From NCBI GenBank assembly GCA_964611145.1, contig CAZSYM010000039.1:1-22449 (forward strand): a DNA stretch of 22,449 nt, written 5' to 3'. This document shows positions 1-6,496 of the stretch, in pieces; position 1 is the stretch's first letter; the number at the start of each line of letters is the position of its first letter. Origin of the DNA: WFQV01 sp964611145 (GTDB lineage Bacteria > Bacteroidota > Ignavibacteria > Ignavibacteriales > Melioribacteraceae). The notes under the pieces were generated by a model. That model was given only the letters and a program-made list of their open reading frames with translations, did not search any database and was not told the DNA's origin. The position numbers and the translations under genes were made by a program.

Positions 1-2
1 AG

Positions 3-74
3 TACCCCCGGCAGGAATCGAACCTGCGCGCATGGCTCCGGAGGCCACTGCTCTATCCACTGAGCTACGGGGGC
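3..74 (-). tRNA. tRNA-Arg, anticodon CCG
   Basis: Read on the minus strand this folds into a complete cloverleaf. The acceptor stem pairs GCCCCCG with CGGGGGT (terminal G-U), the D arm carries GCTCAGTGGATAGAGC, and the T arm is GCAGG-TTCGATT-CCTGC. The anticodon loop is CTCCGGA, closed by the stem GTGGC/GCCAT, which gives anticodon CCG and decoding of arginine CGG. The discriminator base is A. The next bases are not CCA, so CCA would be added enzymatically. It lies 62 nt downstream of the editing-domain gene on the same strand. A weak sigma70-like pair (TTGCCC, 17 nt, TAACTT) lies in that spacer, so either its own promoter or read-through is possible. Confidence 0.95.
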
Positions 75-136
75 AAATCTCGAAAATTTGAGAACGCAAG
101 TTAAAAATTTAAAACGGCACGGGCAAGGCGGAAATT

Positions 137-547
137 CTAAATATCCTTGAAAATCCTTGCCAAGGATTCTCCCGGAGCGCGCACTTCCAAATCCAAGAAA
201 TAGCCGAACGGTGTTTGAAAAGCCTCGTAATCCGAATTTATCAAACGTTGCTGCGCACTGTTCAAAAGTTTTTCGGAAAATTCGGGAGAGGCTTTGCTTT
301 CCGAGAGATGATTAAAGGAATGAAGAATTATTTTCTTCGTCTCGTTTTTCTTCGCCGCCCATTTCAAATTTTTAATCAACTTCGTTTCCACGTTCGAAGC
401 TCGCTCCTCGTCTTCGGCTTCCACCTGGATAAATCCGACGAGAACATTTTCGTAAGTCTTTTCCTCCTCCCTTGTCTCCGCATTTTCCAAACCTTTGCGA
501 GTCGTTTTGTAATAGAATTTGTCGCAATAAACCATTAGTAATTTCAT
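137..547 (-). CDS. Stand-alone archaeal-type threonyl-tRNA synthetase editing domain protein
   Basis: The 136-residue product aligns along its whole length with the N-terminal editing domain of archaeal threonyl-tRNA synthetase, a DTD-like fold that hydrolyses Ser-tRNA(Thr). Shared landmarks are the N-terminal strand MKLLMVYCD, VLVGFIQVE (35-43), HSFNHLS (76-82, with H80 matching the conserved His), TPFGYF (112-117) and GESLA (126-130). There is no synthetase catalytic core, so it would act in trans on charged tRNA in the cytoplasm. Against my recollection of the Pyrococcus abyssi domain, catalytic Tyr120, Lys121 and Glu134 correspond to F117, L118 and R131 here, so chemistry or substrate may differ. 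The family assignment is firm and the substrate is unknown. A TATATTTG box lies 28 nt upstream of the ATG. Its 3' neighbour is tRNA-Arg on the same strand. Confidence 0.85.
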   Translation of the reverse strand: MKLLMVYCDKFYYKTTRKGLENAETREEEKTYENVLVGFIQVEAEDEERASNVETKLIKNLKWAAKKNETKKIILHSFNHLSESKASPEFSEKLLNSAQQRLINSDYEAFQTPFGYFLDLEVRAPGESLARIFKDI

Positions 548-575
548 CTCGACACCATTTAAAATTTCCTTCTCG

Positions 576-583
576 CAAATATA
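576..583 (-). promoter_or_regulatory. Candidate -7 box (TATATTTG) for the editing-domain gene
   Basis: On the minus strand this reads TATATTTG, an exact match to the Bacteroidetes-type -7 consensus TAnnTTTG. It sits 28 nt before the ATG at 547. No TTTG-like -33 element was found at the expected spacing, so this is a candidate only. The same motif recurs before the methyltransferase and the UbiA gene. Confidence 0.4.
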
Positions 584-670
584 ATAAGACTTTCAAACCC
601 TTACAGATTTCCTCGCACAATTTTTCGAACAGCGAGCAAGTAACATTCAAAAAAAGTATATTGCTGTTTT

Positions 671-713
671 GTTGGGTAATACTCTGCCACACGACGCCAA
701 GTGTGAACCTAAC
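671..713 (+). other. Potential structured 5' leader upstream of the serine hydrolase
   Basis: The 208-nt spacer between the divergent genes at 547 and 756 holds one foldable element. GTTGGG (671-676) can pair with CCTAAC (708-713), enclosing a hairpin CACAC (688-692) / GTGTG (701-705) with an 8-nt loop. It is followed by A-rich sequence on the plus strand and has no T tract on either strand, so it is not an intrinsic terminator. It may be a leader structure or chance pairing. I do not recognise a riboswitch class. No convincing promoter for the plus-strand gene was found in this spacer. Confidence 0.25.
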
Positions 714-755
714 AAAAAATAAAACGTCTTAATTGCACAAAAAAGAGAAGAGAAA

Positions 756-2483
756 ATGAAAAAGATTTTTTCCGTTTTACTTTTATTTATCTTTTCGAAC
801 GCAATAGCGCAAGGGGACAACGGCGAAAAGGCGCGCAAAATCGAGGAACTCGTTTCAAAATATTTCGAATACGGTTACTTCAATGGAAATGTTTTGGTTG
901 AAAAAAACGGGGCAAGAGTTTTCGAAAAATCTTTCGGATTTGCAAATTACGAATGGGACGTTCCGAACACTCCGGAGGCAAAATTCCGAATCGGTTCAAT
1001 CACAAAGCAATTCACCGCCACGCTGATTCTTCAATTGGTAGCGGAAGGGAAACTTGACCTTGACGGGAAACTCAGCGACTATCTCCCCGATTATCGAAAA
1101 GACACCGGTGAGAAAGTTACAATTCGCCAACTTTTAAATCACACTTCGGGGATTCCTTCTTACACGGATATTCCGCACGTCTGGCAAGATTCTCTAAGAA
1201 ATCATTATTCGGAAGATTATTTTATACGGCATTTCTGCAGTGGGGATTTAACCTTTGCGCCGGGTGAAAATTTTCATTACAACAACACGGGCTATTATTT
1301 ATTGGCTGTTGTACTCGAAAAAGTTACGGGTAAAAACTTCGGCGAGCTTTTGAAAGAAAAAATTCTGAATCCCGCGGGAATGAAAGAAACGGGAATCGAG
1401 GGAGCGGAAGAAATCCCGCTGAAAAAAGCGGCGAGCGGCTACGTAAAAAAAGGCTTTAGACTTTACAAAGACCCTTACATTTACATGCCGAACGCACTCG
1501 GTGCAGGCGATATGTACTCCACCGTGGAAGATTTGGCAAAATGGGATAAAGCCCTTTACGGCAATAAGATATTACCGGAAAAGTTCAAGAAATTAATGTT
1601 CACCCCCAATAAATTCGGCTACGGATTCGGATGGTTTATTCCGCCCAAAAGGGAGGGTGTCAAAAGTCAAATAGTTTGGCACACGGGAGGCATAAACGGT
1701 TTTAACACCATTATTTATAGGGATTTAAGCGATAGCACCCTCATCATACTCTTTAACAATACGGGGATAGCCCCCTTGTATCAAATGGCGACGAAAATTC
1801 ACGCCATTCTGCACGATAAAAAAATTCAATATCCACGAAAACCGATTAAAGACTACATGTACGAAGCAATTCTGGACGAGGGAATTGACGAAGCGATTGC
1901 GGACTACGAAAATTTGAAGAAGGAAGCTTCCGATATTTTCGACTTCTCGGAAAATCAACTGAACGACTTGGGATATTTTCTACTGGAAGAAAATAAAAAA
2001 GACGAGGCGCTTAAAATTTTCGATTTGAACGTAAAAGAGTTTCCCAAGTCCGCAAATGTTTATGACAGCCGCGGCAAAGCTTTCCTGGCAAAAGGCGATA
2101 CCGCTCGGGCAATTGAGGATTACAAAAAATCTCTGGAATTAAATCCCGCCAACGAAAAGGCAATCAAAATTTTAAAAAAATTAAACGTGAAATTTAATTT
2201 CCCTGAATGGGAACCCACGGAAAAAGACTTGCAAAGCTACGTCGGTGTTTATCAATTGACCCCGAATTTCAAAATTTTCATAAGAAAAGACGGCAAACAA
2301 CTGTTCGCAAAAGCTACGGGGCAAGGGGAATTTCAAATTTTTCCCATGACAAAGGACAAGTTCTATTACAAAATCGTAAACGCTCAAATAAAATTTACGA
2401 AAAACGAATCGGGAGAAATAACGGGGTTGACGCTTTATCAAAACGGGCGAGAATTCAAAGCAAAAAAATTATCGAATAAATAA
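756..2483 (+). CDS. Exported beta-lactamase-family serine hydrolase with TPRs and DUF3471-like C-terminus
   Basis: The 575-residue product opens with a signal peptide (MKKIFSVLLLFIFSNAIAQ). The class C beta-lactamase/DD-peptidase fold follows, with all three active-site motifs: S81-I-T-K84 (nucleophile and lysine), Y175-N-N177, and H309-T-G-G312. Residues about 398-474 contain TPR-like helices, including AKGDTARAIEDYKKSLELNP. Residues about 488-572 resemble the beta-rich DUF3471 domain often attached to these hydrolases. It is therefore a periplasmic or surface serine hydrolase, and the substrate (peptidoglycan peptide, beta-lactam or another peptide/ester) cannot be told from sequence. A purine-rich AGAAGAG lies just before the ATG. 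The stop is 10 nt before the ABC ATPase gene, so an operon with the exporter is likely. Confidence 0.9.
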   Translation: MKKIFSVLLLFIFSNAIAQGDNGEKARKIEELVSKYFEYGYFNGNVLVEKNGARVFEKSFGFANYEWDVPNTPEAKFRIGSITKQFTATLILQLVAEGKLDLDGKLSDYLPDYRKDTGEKVTIRQLLNHTSGIPSYTDIPHVWQDSLRNHYSEDYFIRHFCSGDLTFAPGENFHYNNTGYYLLAVVLEKVTGKNFGELLKEKILNPAGMKETGIEGAEEIPLKKAASGYVKKGFRLYKDPYIYMPNALGAGDMYSTVEDLAKWDKALYGNKILPEKFKKLMFTPNKFGYGFGWFIPPKREGVKSQIVWHTGGINGFNTIIYRDLSDSTLIILFNNTGIAPLYQMATKIHAILHDKKIQYPRKPIKDYMYEAILDEGIDEAIADYENLKKEASDIFDFSENQLNDLGYFLLEENKKDEALKIFDLNVKEFPKSANVYDSRGKAFLAKGDTARAIEDYKKSLELNPANEKAIKILKKLNVKFNFPEWEPTEKDLQSYVGVYQLTPNFKIFIRKDGKQLFAKATGQGEFQIFPMTKDKFYYKIVNAQIKFTKNESGEITGLTLYQNGREFKAKKLSNK

Positions 2484-2493
2484 GGAGAACGAA

Positions 2494-3417
2494 ATGAACG
2501 TGCTCGAAATTCGGAATTTAACAAAGACCTTCGACGGTGTAACGGCGGTAAACAACGCTTCCTTTTCCGTACCGGAAGGTTCCGTCTTCGGATTAATTGG
2601 AAGAAACGGAGCCGGAAAAACAACAACCTTGCGATTGCTTTTGAATATTTACCTTCCGGACTCGGGAGAAATACTTTTCCGAGGTGAAAAGATAAATCAA
2701 CAATTCAGGGACCGCGTGGGTTATCTGCCGGAAGAAAGGGGACTCTATAAAAAAATGAAAGTGTGGGATATTTTACTTTTCTTTGCCGAGCTGAAAGGCA
2801 AGAAAGGCAAGGAAATTCAGAAAAGAGCGTCCGAATATCTTAAACGTTTCGAACTGTTCGACAGAAGATTCTCCAAAATCGAAGACCTTTCGAAAGGTAA
2901 TCAACAAAAAGTGCAATTCATCGCTACAATTCTGCACGACCCCGAATTTCTGGTGCTCGACGAACCGTTTTCGGGACTCGACCCGATAAACACAGACCTC
3001 TTACGGGAAATAATTCTTGAGGAAAAAGAAAAAGGGAAGGTGATTATTTTCTCCACTCACTTAATGGACTATGCCGAAAAAATGGTCGACTACTTGGCAA
3101 TGATTGACAACGGGGAAATAATTCTTGAAGGCTCTCTGGGAGAAATCAAGAAAAAATTCTCCCGAAAAAATATCACAATTGACTTCGAAGGAGATATATC
3201 GTTTTTGCACAATAATCCCATTGTGGAAAAAATTACCGATTTCGGGAACACGACGGGGATACGCGTGCGGGAAGAAAATCAAGCACAGGAATTGCTGAAA
3301 CTGCTTATTGAACACAACGTAAAAATAAAACGTTTCGATGCGCAGGATATTTCCCTGCACGAAATTTTTCTGGAACTTGCCGGAAGCGAAAAGAAGGAGG
3401 TGGAAAATGTTCAATAA
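2494..3417 (+). CDS. ABC transporter ATP-binding protein, NatA-like with DUF4162-like tail
   Basis: This 307-residue ATPase has every expected motif: Walker A GRNGAGKT (36-43), Q-loop region VGYLPEERGLY (75-85), signature LSKGNQQ (132-138), Walker B FLVLDE (152-157) and switch His189 in STHLMD. Residues beyond about 225 form the extra C-terminal domain (DUF4162 type) found in ATPases paired with NatB-like permeases. It would energise the permease encoded immediately downstream, at the cytoplasmic face of the inner membrane. AAGGAG (2483-2488) sits 5 nt before the ATG and overlaps the upstream stop. The 3' end overlaps the permease start by 11 nt, which suggests translational coupling. The exported substrate is not known; Na+ is the precedent from NatAB. 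Confidence 0.93.
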   Translation: MNVLEIRNLTKTFDGVTAVNNASFSVPEGSVFGLIGRNGAGKTTTLRLLLNIYLPDSGEILFRGEKINQQFRDRVGYLPEERGLYKKMKVWDILLFFAELKGKKGKEIQKRASEYLKRFELFDRRFSKIEDLSKGNQQKVQFIATILHDPEFLVLDEPFSGLDPINTDLLREIILEEKEKGKVIIFSTHLMDYAEKMVDYLAMIDNGEIILEGSLGEIKKKFSRKNITIDFEGDISFLHNNPIVEKITDFGNTTGIRVREENQAQELLKLLIEHNVKIKRFDAQDISLHEIFLELAGSEKKEVENVQ

Positions 3418-4672
3418 AAAAATCCTCGCTCTCATCAAAAGAGAAGTGCGTGAAAAATTGATGTCAAAGACGTTCGTTTACACTACCATTGCATTGCCGT
3501 TATTGATGATTTTCATCATCTCGCTGCAAACCGCTTTATTTACAATGGGTTCCGGGAGCAAACATTTGATAATCGCTTCCGACACGGAAAACTTAACTAG
3601 CACATTGGAATATGTTCTTCTTTCCAACGAATCGTTGAAAGCCTCGGACTTCACTTTCGACTTCCTCACCCTTTCCGAAGAAAACTTGGACGCCTTCGTC
3701 AAAGAAAATAAAACGGCTCTCCTGAAAGGCAAAATAACAGGTATCGTTTTTGTGCCTTCGGAAGCGCTCAAGAACAAAAAAATAAAATACTTTTCAAAGA
3801 CTCCAAAAGACTTTACCCTCACCAAAAAACTGGGAGCGGTGATAAACGCGGCGCTTGTGGAACAATATTTCAAGGGTAAGAATATTTCTCAAGAAGATTT
3901 GGATTTTGCGCGGAGGGATATAAAAATCATCGGGTTCAAAGTCTCCAAGAAAAAGGCGATATCCGAGGCAGGTTACGGAAATCTCATACTTGCTTATCTT
4001 TTCACTTTTCTCCTCTACATCAGTCTTTTAATGATGGGACAAATGACGATGCAATCCGTAATGGAAGAAAAGAGCAATCGAATTGTCGAGGTAATCCTAT
4101 CCTCCGTCAATAGCAGGGAATTAATGACGGGGAAAATCTTAGGTTCATCCATAATCGGATTGGCACAACTTGCTATTTGGCTTTCGCCCGTGGCGTTGGT
4201 TGTTTCAACGTCCTGGTTCGCATTGCCGAAAGAATTCGCCTTCGAAATAGAGCCATGGCAATTCGCCTACATGCTTATCAATTTCTTCCTGGGATTGCTC
4301 ACATTCATCGGGCTGTATGCCACAATGGGAGCAATTTTCGATAACCCGCAGGATGCTCAATCAGGGATGTGGCCAGTCACTCTTTTAATCATCATTCCTT
4401 TTTTCATTGCAATGGCGCTAATGGAAAACCCGAACAGCACGATAGGAAATATCGGCGCTTTGGCGCCTTTCACCTCGATAATTGTCATGCCCGCAAAAAT
4501 GACATTATCGGACGTTCCCCTTTGGCAAATTTTACTTTCTTTGCTAGTGGATGTCCTAACGATTCTTATAATCTTTCCGATTGCAGGCAAAATTTACCAG
4601 GTGGGAATTTTACGTACAGGTAAAAAGCCGAAATGGGGAGAAGTAATAAAATGGTTGAGGTATAAATATTAG
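3407..4672 (+). CDS. ABC transporter permease, NatB-like (ABC-2 type)
   Basis: The reading frame is open further upstream, but the ATG at 3407 is chosen because the strong AAGGAGG (3394-3400) precedes it and the product then begins MFNKKILALIKREVREKLMS, typical of the family. The 421-residue protein has one N-terminal membrane segment (about 20-42) and a large non-membrane loop (about 45-190). A cluster of about five hydrophobic segments follows from 'GNLILAYLFTFLLYISLLMM' to 'LLVDVLTILIIFPIAG'. This one-plus-five layout with an external domain is that of NatB/ABC2_membrane_3 exporters. It pairs with the ATPase whose 3' end it overlaps. Association with the exported serine hydrolase upstream suggests a shared envelope or efflux role, which is inference. 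About 55 nt after the stop the scaffold breaks into Ns. Confidence 0.9.
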   Translation: MFNKKILALIKREVREKLMSKTFVYTTIALPLLMIFIISLQTALFTMGSGSKHLIIASDTENLTSTLEYVLLSNESLKASDFTFDFLTLSEENLDAFVKENKTALLKGKITGIVFVPSEALKNKKIKYFSKTPKDFTLTKKLGAVINAALVEQYFKGKNISQEDLDFARRDIKIIGFKVSKKKAISEAGYGNLILAYLFTFLLYISLLMMGQMTMQSVMEEKSNRIVEVILSSVNSRELMTGKILGSSIIGLAQLAIWLSPVALVVSTSWFALPKEFAFEIEPWQFAYMLINFFLGLLTFIGLYATMGAIFDNPQDAQSGMWPVTLLIIIPFFIAMALMENPNSTIGNIGALAPFTSIIVMPAKMTLSDVPLWQILLSLLVDVLTILIIFPIAGKIYQVGILRTGKKPKWGEVIKWLRYKY

Positions 4673-4690
4673 ATAGGCTTTGAACCTCTC

Positions 4691-4726
4691 TTATAGGACG
4701 CTGATTTGTGGCAAGGAGCACGTAGC
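4691..4726. repeat. Left gap flank, resembles dispersed repeat sequence
   Basis: The last bases before the gap read as a GGACGCTGATTT word followed by GGCAAGGAGCACGTAGC. Both resemble non-coding dispersed repeats I have seen in many environmental bacterial genomes (forms such as GCGAGGAGC...GCGACGTGGCAATC). The match is from memory and no second copy exists in this window, so it is tentative. Confidence 0.35.
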
Positions 4727-4826
4727 NNNNNNNNNNNNNNNNNNNNNNNNNNNNNNNNNNNNNNNNNNNNNNNNNNNNNNNNNNNNNNNNNNNNNNNNNN
4801 NNNNNNNNNNNNNNNNNNNNNNNNNN
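4727..4826. other. Assembly gap (100 N)
   Basis: There are exactly 100 consecutive Ns, the conventional placeholder for a scaffold gap of unknown size. True distance and content between the ABC permease and the sufE gene are therefore unknown, and genes could be missing here. The flanks are non-coding. Confidence 0.99.
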
Positions 4827-4847
4827 GATGACACGGATTAAACGGAT
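4827..4847. repeat. Right gap flank, resembles dispersed repeat sequence
   Basis: The sequence after the gap starts GATGACACGGATTAAACGGA. This resembles the recurring 'ATGACACGGATT...AACGGAT' non-coding repeat seen in many metagenome-derived genomes, and it fits with the 'GGACGCTGATTT' word on the left side of the gap. Recognition is by memory only. A repeat here would explain why assembly stopped. Confidence 0.35.
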
Positions 4848-4865
4848 AACCCTATGCTACTATCC

Positions 4866-5309
4866 CTATACCCTCTTACTACCAATTTTCTCCGCAAGTG
4901 TTTTAAAAGCTAAAGCGTAAAACTGAATTTGTTTTAACATTGCAACAAGTCCGTTTCTACGAGTTGGAGAAAGATGGGAATCCATTCCTATTTTAGTAAT
5001 AAATTCTGGTGGGAAAGCAAGAATTTCCTCTGGGGTATGTTCGGAGTAAACTTCAAGAATCAATGCCACTAATCCTTTTACTATGGCAGAGTCACTATCT
5101 CCATAAAAGTACACCTTCCCATCTTTAAATTCTGCATAAATCCAAACTTGTGATTGGCAACCCGTAATTTTGTTCTTTTCTGTTTTGCTTCCTTCTGGCA
5201 TCTCGGGAAGCTCTTTTCCCCGTTCAATTATCAACGTATATTTTTCTTCCCAATCGTCAAGAGAATTGAACTCGGCAATAATTTTTTCCTGTTTTTCTCT
5301 TATTGTCAT
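4866..5309 (-). CDS. sufE: SufE-family sulfur acceptor protein
   Basis: The 147-residue product matches SufE, which accepts persulfide sulfur from the cysteine desulfurase SufS for Fe-S cluster assembly in the cytoplasm. The family landmarks are present: an N-terminal helix with EKQEKIIAEFNSLDDWEEKY, then the active-site loop ITGCQSQVWI with the acceptor Cys51, then DGKVYFYGDSDSAIVKGLVALI and the SPTRRNG segment near the end. Length is normal for the family. The ATG at 5309 is preferred over an in-frame GTG at 5315 because that GTG lies within the AAGGTG ribosome-binding sequence. No sufS, sufBCD or iscU is in the window. The gene upstream on the same strand, a lipoprotein, ends 20 nt before it, so they are probably co-transcribed although functionally unrelated. 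Confidence 0.92.
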   Translation of the reverse strand: MTIREKQEKIIAEFNSLDDWEEKYTLIIERGKELPEMPEGSKTEKNKITGCQSQVWIYAEFKDGKVYFYGDSDSAIVKGLVALILEVYSEHTPEEILAFPPEFITKIGMDSHLSPTRRNGLVAMLKQIQFYALAFKTLAEKIGSKRV

Positions 5310-5329
5310 TTTCACCTTGAATTTTCAAT

Positions 5330-5938
5330 TCAAAAAATCTTCCACTTACTTTTTTTTATTATTTCTCCATCAGATGGATTTATTAATAACTCAATACCTT
5401 CGGCTTTATAATTTTTACCATTCCCCAATTCTTTAGTAGTAACTATAATATGCCATACGTAGCGATTTTGTTCAGAAGACCAACGGAAATTTACATCCCA
5501 TGGTTTAACACCTTTTGGGAGTTTTGCTATTTCTCCTATCCTAACCGCCGCCGCACTATCTATTTTATACTCACATTCCTCGGGCTCAAACAAACAATTC
5601 GGAATACCTACCACCCCATATTTTTTTAAAATGTTGCCGTTTGAATCCAATGTGAAATAAATTGGTTCATTAACAAAAGGATATTCCTGCCTTCGATAAT
5701 TATAGCGGATAAAAAATCCCTCCTTAATTGGTTTTGTTATACTTGAATCCAGCGAAATATATTTCTTAAAAAATGTATTCCCAGTCTTTGAAATCACAAA
5801 ATTATCTGCCTTCTTTAAAATTAGTCTTGGGACACCATAGCTTTTTTTTGCAGGGAACCTATTCACATCAAATTGACAACTCAAAAGAAAAGATACAATT
5901 AAAAGAAACAAAAACCACAAACTAATGTTTTTACTCAC
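5330..5938 (-). CDS. Predicted lipoprotein with PepSY-like C-terminal region
   Basis: The 202-residue protein starts with GTG, 9 nt after an AAGGAAG ribosome-binding site. Its N-terminus is a lipoprotein signal: MSKN, a hydrophobic stretch, then the lipobox LLS-C21. It is therefore predicted to be lipid-anchored in the envelope. Residues about 125-202 (alanine-rich helix AAAVRIGEIAKL, then RYVWHIIVTTK, then GIELLINPSDGEIIKK) resemble a PepSY-type alpha/beta unit in pattern, but I would not assert membership. No enzyme motif is visible. It lies 20 nt upstream of sufE on the same strand and diverges from the response regulator at 6034. CpG-poor, AT-rich codon use contrasts with the genes left of the assembly gap. 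Function is unknown. Confidence 0.75.
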   Translation of the reverse strand: MSKNISLWFLFLLIVSFLLSCQFDVNRFPAKKSYGVPRLILKKADNFVISKTGNTFFKKYISLDSSITKPIKEGFFIRYNYRRQEYPFVNEPIYFTLDSNGNILKKYGVVGIPNCLFEPEECEYKIDSAAAVRIGEIAKLPKGVKPWDVNFRWSSEQNRYVWHIIVTTKELGNGKNYKAEGIELLINPSDGEIIKKSKWKIF

Positions 5939-6033
5939 TTTGAAATTCTTCCTTTTTTTTATTTTTTTTCTTTAAATTAAAAGTAATAATTTTCAGTTTA
6001 AGATTTCAAATTAATTTTAGTGCGGTAAATCAG

Positions 6034-6432
6034 ATGTCCGAAACAAAAAAGTACAATATACTTGTTGTAGAAGATGACGACGAAAATCAAAGATTTCTGA
6101 GATTTTTCATGTCAAGATACTTCAATGTAGAAACATGCGATTCGGAAACCTCTTTCTACGAAAAAATAGCAAAAACAAATTTCGATATTATTCTAATGGA
6201 CATCTCACTAAAGGGGAAAAAAGACGGTCTTCAGCTACTTAAAGAAATTCGCCATGACAACCAGAGAAAAGATATTCCTGTCATTGTACTCAGTGCTCAT
6301 GCCTTTCAACGGGATAAAGAAAATGCCTTTAAAGCTGGTGCCGATGATTTTCTTGCAAAACCGGTGATGAACAATGTTCTGTTAGAAACCATAAAAAAAG
6401 TTCTTAAAGAAAAAGCAGGTAAAGAAATTTAG
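6034..6432 (+). CDS. Single-domain response regulator (receiver only)
   Basis: At 132 residues this is a bare CheY-like receiver with no output domain. The acidic pocket is E13-D14-D15, the phospho-acceptor is D56 in ILMDISL, the switch Ser is S88 in VLSAHA, and the conserved Lys is K109 in FLAKPV. Such proteins act through protein-protein contact or as phosphate relays. No kinase is adjacent; the only histidine kinase in the window is at 13393-15276. No clear Shine-Dalgarno precedes the ATG, and the 95-nt AT-rich spacer shared with the divergent lipoprotein gene presumably holds both promoters. TAATTTTA in it is one base off the TAnnTTTG box. The outer-membrane-like gene follows after 64 nt and may be co-transcribed. 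Confidence 0.93.
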   Translation: MSETKKYNILVVEDDDENQRFLRFFMSRYFNVETCDSETSFYEKIAKTNFDIILMDISLKGKKDGLQLLKEIRHDNQRKDIPVIVLSAHAFQRDKENAFKAGADDFLAKPVMNNVLLETIKKVLKEKAGKEI

Positions 6433-6456
6433 CTTTCCCAAAACTTTTTTCTCTCT

Positions 6457-6492
6457 CTTTCGTCTAAATTTTCGATTTTAATAAGACGGAGG
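6457..6492 (+). promoter_or_regulatory. Potential Shine-Dalgarno-sequestering hairpin before the 6497 gene
   Basis: CTTTCGTCT (6457-6465) can pair over nine positions (two G-U) with AGACGGAGG (6484-6492), which contains the strong GGAGG ribosome-binding site 4 nt before the ATG at 6497. The loop is 18 nt. If formed, translation of the outer-membrane-like protein would be repressed until the stem opens, by temperature, a small RNA or ribosome traffic from the upstream gene. It is seen by eye only; no energy was calculated. Confidence 0.35.
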
Positions 6493-6496
6493 TAAA

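Noticed and set aside
76..91. TCTCGAAAATTTGAGA palindrome before the tRNA as a regulatory hairpin
   Set aside because: Full pairing leaves almost no loop and the stem is weak and AT-rich; it is likely chance.
215..538. Plus-strand open frame opposite the editing-domain gene
   Set aside because: It is a shadow frame with low-complexity hydrophobic and basic composition and no recognisable domain, while the minus-strand frame matches a known family end to end.
671..713. Hairpin considered as an intrinsic terminator
   Set aside because: There is no T tract after the stem on either strand, and it sits upstream of both divergent genes.
4146..4180. TGGCAC...TTGC element as a sigma-54 promoter
   Set aside because: The spacing between the GG and GC is two short of the required ten, and it lies inside the permease gene.
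5310..5315. GTG start for sufE two codons upstream
   Set aside because: The GTG is part of the AAGGTG ribosome-binding sequence, and ATG 5309 fits the family N-terminus.
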